Shown: one piece after another, positions 22,601-25,878 of the stretch
How positions within the stretch are numbered: the stretch's first letter is position 1
Layout of the letters: each line of letters starts with the position of its first letter
Assembly: GCA_031549455.1 (NCBI GenBank)
Contig: JAVBPT010000040.1
Span: forward strand, 1 to 25,878
From: JAVBPT01 sp031549455
Lineage (GTDB): Bacteria > Bacillota > Clostridia > Lachnospirales > JAKSVV01
DNA length: 25,878 nucleotides
Direction: 5' to 3'
The notes under the pieces: model-generated
The model's database searches: none
Seen by the model: only the letters and a program-made list of their open reading frames with translations
What the model was told of the DNA's origin: nothing
Made by a program: the position numbers and the translations under genes

Positions 22601-22628
22601 ATTATATAACTTTATTCTTTTTATGCAA
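22601..22628 (-). promoter_or_regulatory. Possible promoter of the lipid kinase gene
   Basis: TATAAT (22601-22606) lies 16 bases from a weak TTGCAT (22623-22628). A dyad AGTTATA-N5-TATAACT (22593-22611) covers the -10 box. Confidence 0.35.
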
Positions 22629-22629
22629 C

Positions 22630-23427
22630 TTATTCGATTAATTCTCCAATACTTCTATATTTTTTATAGCGTTCCTCTAAAAGTACACTTGTTTTCTTCT
22701 CTTTCAACTCTTCCATCTTTTCAATCAGATTCTTTTTTAGGTGCTTAAAAATAAGCTTCTCTTCTTTATCTTCTTTAATAATCTTTTCAATAATACCCAA
22801 CTTCTTTAAATCACCCGCTGTAAGTTTCATCATATTTGCTGCTTCACTTGCCCTGGAGCTATCCTTCCAAAGAATACTCGCAAAACCCTCCGGAGACAAA
22901 ATAGAATAAACGCTGTTTTCAAACATCCAGATCTCATCACTGACAGAAATGGCAAGCGCTCCACCGCTTCCGCCTTCGCTCACCACAATCGCAATAATGG
23001 GCACTTTTAAGCTTGACATCTCCATCAGATTTCTCGCGATGGATTCGCCCTGTCCTCTTTCTTCTGCTCCAATCCCACAATAAGCCCCTGGCGTGTCGAT
23101 AAAGGTAATAATTGGTCTATTAAATTTTTCTGCCTGTTTCATAAGCCTTAAAGCTTTTCTATATCCCTCTGGATGTGGCATTCCAAAATTTCTTTCTAAA
23201 TTTTCCTTCGTATTAGTCCCCTTCTGCTCTGCAATAATCGTCACCGGAAGGCTATCAAGAAGCCCAATACCACACACAAAGGAGGCATCATCTGAATACA
23301 AGCGGTCCCCATGAAACTCGATAAACTCATCTATGATTTCAGTAATAATATGAAGCGCTCTAAAGCGATTACTTTCTCTTGCCTTTTGTACAACGCTCCA
23401 TCCCGTCTTGGCTTCTACTTTATTCAT
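22630..23427 (-). CDS. accA: Acetyl-CoA carboxylase carboxyltransferase subunit alpha
   Basis: AccA and AccD form the carboxyltransferase that moves CO2 from carboxybiotin to acetyl-CoA, giving malonyl-CoA. The 265-residue product is the short Gram-positive form. Motifs seen: FGMPHPEGYRKALRLMKQAEKF, FIDTPGAYCGIGAEERGQGESIA, VSEGGSGGALAI and SILSPEGFASILWKD. The stop of accD is 3 bases before the ATG at 23427. The closest GGAG touches the ATG, while AAGGCGG lies about 8 bases upstream inside accD and is the better ribosome site. It is the last gene of the fab/acc unit. Confidence 0.97.
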   Translation of the reverse strand: MNKVEAKTGWSVVQKARESNRFRALHIITEIIDEFIEFHGDRLYSDDASFVCGIGLLDSLPVTIIAEQKGTNTKENLERNFGMPHPEGYRKALRLMKQAEKFNRPIITFIDTPGAYCGIGAEERGQGESIARNLMEMSSLKVPIIAIVVSEGGSGGALAISVSDEIWMFENSVYSILSPEGFASILWKDSSRASEAANMMKLTAGDLKKLGIIEKIIKEDKEEKLIFKHLKKNLIEKMEELKEKKTSVLLEERYKKYRSIGELIE

Positions 23428-23430
23428 CTC

Positions 23431-24246
23431 CTACACCGCCTTTTTTAGATTGTGCATTCTCAAAATTTTTGCAATCACACTCTTCAAGTTTTTTCTTTCA
23501 ACAATCCGGTCCACAAATCCGTGTTTTAACAAGAATTCTGCCGTTTGAAATCCTTCGGGCAAACTGCAGTTAATGGTCTGTTTAATCACTCTTGGACCCG
23601 CAAATCCGATCAGTGTATTCGGCTCCGCAAGAATAATATCTCCAAGCATTGCAAAACTTGCTGTTACGCCTCCTGTGGTAGGATCCGTTAACACAGGAAT
23701 ATAGAGAAGTCCTGCTGCATTGTGCTTTGCAATTGCCGCACTGGTCTTTGCCATCTGCATTAGAGAAACGATTCCCTCCTGCATCCTGGCGCCACCCGAA
23801 GCGGTAAAAATAATAAGCGGAAGTTTTTTCTTGATTGCAAGCTCTGTAAGACGTGTAATTTTTTCGCCCACAACACTTCCCATGCTTCCCATAATAAACT
23901 CTGTATCCATTACTCCAAGAGCGATCCCAATACCTTCTATGGTACAAGTACCCGTGATCACTGCCTCCCGCAGGCCAGATATTTTGACCGCTTTTTCTAA
24001 TTTTTCATCATACATTGGACAATTCAGAAAATTTGTGGAAGAAAGTGTTTCAAACTCCTCCTTAAAAGAATTTAGATCCGCAATCATCTCAATCCGTTTT
24101 CTGGCTCCTATCCTAAAGTGCTTATTGCATTCCGGGCAAACATAAAGCCCTAATTCGAAGTCCTCGTTATAGATTGTGGCTTTACAGTTGTCACATTTAA
24201 TCCAAAGTCCTTCTGGTATATATGGGTCATTTAACTCATCATTCAT
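23431..24246 (-). CDS. accD: Acetyl-CoA carboxylase carboxyltransferase subunit beta
   Basis: The beta subunit of acetyl-CoA carboxyltransferase. The N-terminal zinc ribbon is complete (Cys18, Cys21, Cys37, Cys40; CDNC...CPEC). The carboxyltransferase domain shows FTASGGARMQEGIVSLMQMAKTSAA, DPTTGGVTASFAMLGD and GFAGPRVI. At 271 aa it is full length. ATG at 24246 has GAGGGG 7 bases upstream and follows accC by 13 bases. Confidence 0.97.
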   Translation of the reverse strand: MNDELNDPYIPEGLWIKCDNCKATIYNEDFELGLYVCPECNKHFRIGARKRIEMIADLNSFKEEFETLSSTNFLNCPMYDEKLEKAVKISGLREAVITGTCTIEGIGIALGVMDTEFIMGSMGSVVGEKITRLTELAIKKKLPLIIFTASGGARMQEGIVSLMQMAKTSAAIAKHNAAGLLYIPVLTDPTTGGVTASFAMLGDIILAEPNTLIGFAGPRVIKQTINCSLPEGFQTAEFLLKHGFVDRIVERKNLKSVIAKILRMHNLKKAV

Positions 24247-24259
24247 TTTTTATCCCCTC

Positions 24260-25603
24260 TTAAAAGTTATAATTGTTCTTGATATAAGCTGTATCATAAT
24301 TTCCATTGATAAAAGCACTAGACGAAAGTAGGCTTAACAAAAAATCGATGTTGGTCTTAATGCCTTCCACTTGCAGCTCATATAAAGCGCGTTTCATTTT
24401 GCAGATTGCTTCCTCTCGCGTCTTATCATAGGCAATAATTTTTGCAACCATTGAGTCATAGTTAGAAGGTATTTTATAACCGTCATACATTGCTGAGTCC
24501 ACACGGATCCCCAGACCCCCTGGCAAAAGTAAATTCTTGATTTTCCCCGGACTTGGTCTAAATCCTTTTTCAGGCTCTTCTGCATTGATCCTACACTCAA
24601 TTGCACAACCAGCAAATGTAAGATCCTTTTGCTTTATCGTCAACTTCTCACCGCTTGCAATCTCAAGTTGTTTTTTCACAATATCAATCCCAGTAACCAT
24701 TTCCGTAATCGGATGTTCCACCTGAAGTCTGGTGTTCATCTCCATAAAGTAGTAGTCTCCATTCTTATCCAGTAGAAATTCAATGGTTCCCGCGTTTTGA
24801 TATCCAACCGTTTTGGCAATCTTCACCGCTATCTTTCCAATCTCTGTCCTTTGTTTTGGTGTCAATATACTAGAAGGTGCCTCTTCAATCACCTTCTGAT
24901 TCTTTCGCTGCATAGAACAATCTCGCTCTCCTAAGTGAATGACATTTCCATGCTCATCTGCAAGGATTTGAAACTCAATGTGCTTTGGATTTTCTATAAA
25001 CTTCTCGATATACATCGAGTCATCCCCGAAAGCATTTAAAGATTCTTCTTTTGCAGATAAAAAGGCAGAATCAAACTCAGCTGCAGAATAAACAACTCTC
25101 ATTCCACGACCGCCACCACCACTTGAAGCCTTAACCATTATTGGAAATCCAATCTTCTCCGCCACAATTTTTGCTCTCCCCACATCATATAAAACCTCAT
25201 CTGATCCGGGTATGACTGGAATATTTGCCTCTTGCATGGTTTTTCTTGCAAGCGCTTTATTTCCCATCTTATGAATGATCTCTTCATGAGGTCCAATAAA
25301 TTTGATCTTACAATCCCGACACATTTTTGCAAACTTGGAATTTTCCGATAAAAAACCAAAACCCGGATGGATCGCCCCTGCCCTTTTTAAAACTGTCGTG
25401 TTAATAATTGTACTCATATTTAGATAGCTGTCTTTTGAGCTCGCCGAGCCAATGCAAACGGCTTCATCTGCCAATTTGACATGTAACGCGTTTCGATCCA
25501 CTTCCGAATAAATGGCTACTGTTTTAATACCCATTTCTCTAGCTGCCCTTATAATTCTCACCGCAATCTCTCCACGATTGGCTATCAGTATTTTTTCAAA
25601 CAT
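24260..25603 (-). CDS. accC: Acetyl-CoA carboxylase biotin carboxylase subunit
   Basis: Biotin carboxylase carboxylates biotin on AccB using ATP and bicarbonate, the first half of acetyl-CoA carboxylation. An ATP-grasp enzyme of 447 aa, full length. Motifs: FEKILIANRGEIAVRIIRAA, HPGFGFLSENSKFA, the glycine loop SSGGGGRGMR, ERDCSMQRKNQKVIEEAPS, and FMEMNTRLQVEHPITEMVTG with the catalytic Glu and Arg. I use ATG at 25603 (AAGGTGG 5 bases upstream; family-like start). A GTG at 25618 overlapping the fabZ stop would add five residues. accB is not in the window and is expected beyond fabZ. Confidence 0.97.
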   Translation of the reverse strand: MFEKILIANRGEIAVRIIRAAREMGIKTVAIYSEVDRNALHVKLADEAVCIGSASSKDSYLNMSTIINTTVLKRAGAIHPGFGFLSENSKFAKMCRDCKIKFIGPHEEIIHKMGNKALARKTMQEANIPVIPGSDEVLYDVGRAKIVAEKIGFPIMVKASSGGGGRGMRVVYSAAEFDSAFLSAKEESLNAFGDDSMYIEKFIENPKHIEFQILADEHGNVIHLGERDCSMQRKNQKVIEEAPSSILTPKQRTEIGKIAVKIAKTVGYQNAGTIEFLLDKNGDYYFMEMNTRLQVEHPITEMVTGIDIVKKQLEIASGEKLTIKQKDLTFAGCAIECRINAEEPEKGFRPSPGKIKNLLLPGGLGIRVDSAMYDGYKIPSNYDSMVAKIIAYDKTREEAICKMKRALYELQVEGIKTNIDFLLSLLSSSAFINGNYDTAYIKNNYNF

Positions 25604-25614
25604 TTTTTCCACCT

Positions 25615-25878
25615 TCACTTAATAATAAAAGTTAGTTTGCCAGTGCACACCACTTCATCGCCCACATAAGCACTCCCCACAGAAATGCCAACTGGTCCTT
25701 TTATCTTTTCCATCATAACCTCAAATCGAATTGTCTCACCTGGTTTGACCATTCTTTTAAATTTCACCTGATCAATCCCGCCAAAGTAAGCGGTTTTCCC
25801 TTTAAATTCGTCCTGATTCAAAATATAAACTGCCCCTGTTTGCGCCAACGATTCAATCATAAGTACGCCTGGCATCAC
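25615..25878 (-). CDS. fabZ: 3-hydroxyacyl-ACP dehydratase FabZ (5' end outside window)
   Basis: FabZ dehydrates (3R)-3-hydroxyacyl-ACP in type II fatty-acid elongation. Only the C-terminal 87 residues are present. The first visible codons read VMPGVLMIESLAQTGAV, the active-site helix with its catalytic Glu; the partner His lies just outside the window. YFGGIDQVKFKRMVKPGE and the final strand (GKLTFIIK) are typical. The apparent Met near the edge is internal, not a start. The TGA at 25615 overlaps the upstream GTG option of accC. Confidence 0.95.
   Translation of the reverse strand: MMPGVLMIESLAQTGAVYILNQDEFKGKTAYFGGIDQVKFKRMVKPGETIRFEVMMEKIKGPVGISVGSAYVGDEVVCTGKLTFIIK

Noticed and set aside
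25876..25878. Start codon for fabZ at the window edge
   Set aside because: These codons fall in the middle of the conserved MPGVL active-site helix, so the gene continues outside the window.

Overview
The window looks like a chromosomal segment from an AT-rich, endospore-forming, flagellated Clostridia (Bacillota), probably near the Lachnospirales. This rests on the flgB-flgC-fliE-fliF-fliG-fliH gene order, a SpoIID-type protein, a TepA/YlzJ pair, a DacF/DacB-like carboxypeptidase, a Cys-rich spore-type protein, a fabZ-accC-accD-accA run, strong AGGAGG-type ribosome sites, and TTG/GTG starts. The genus assignment is inference; no rRNA is present.

Layout. All genes are on the minus strand except one pair, so transcription mostly runs right to left. 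25878-22630: fatty-acid initiation operon (fabZ partial, accC, accD, accA). 22579-20340: a diacylglycerol-kinase-family gene coupled by a 4-bp overlap to a GltA/NfnB-like FAD reductase. 20139-16868: a five-gene zinc locus (small His/Cys membrane protein, solute-binding lipoprotein, ATPase, permease, CC-motif lipoprotein), the last four joined by 4-bp overlaps. 16641-13901: spore or wall genes (D,D-carboxypeptidase, Cys-rich protein, TepA, YlzJ-like). 13834-12199: two paralogous DUF4116 solenoid proteins. 11007-12183 (+ strand): a split chromate-transporter pair. 10849-9155: aldose-epimerase-like gene and uppP. 9007-7361: SpoIID/LytB protein. 7281-2653: early flagellar basal-body operon. 2635-580: ftsQ/divIB and ftsZ, placed directly behind fliH. 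525-19: an unrecognised 168-residue gene.

Many starts were moved inward from the longest ORF because a strong Shine-Dalgarno sequence and the family N-terminus agree: ftsZ, fliF, flgC, flgB, the SpoIID-like gene, the epimerase, the second chromate gene, the second DUF4116 gene, the small zinc-locus gene and accC.

No rRNA, tRNA, CRISPR array, insertion sequence or prophage was seen. Points most worth a second look: the fliH-to-ftsQ junction, where fliI would be expected; a CxxC in the FtsZ nucleotide loop; the DUF4116 pair with exact 25-residue repeats; the expanded zinc operon with a hairpin that can hide the ribosome site of its binding protein; and several dyads around promoters. No clearly new defence or mobile system was found.
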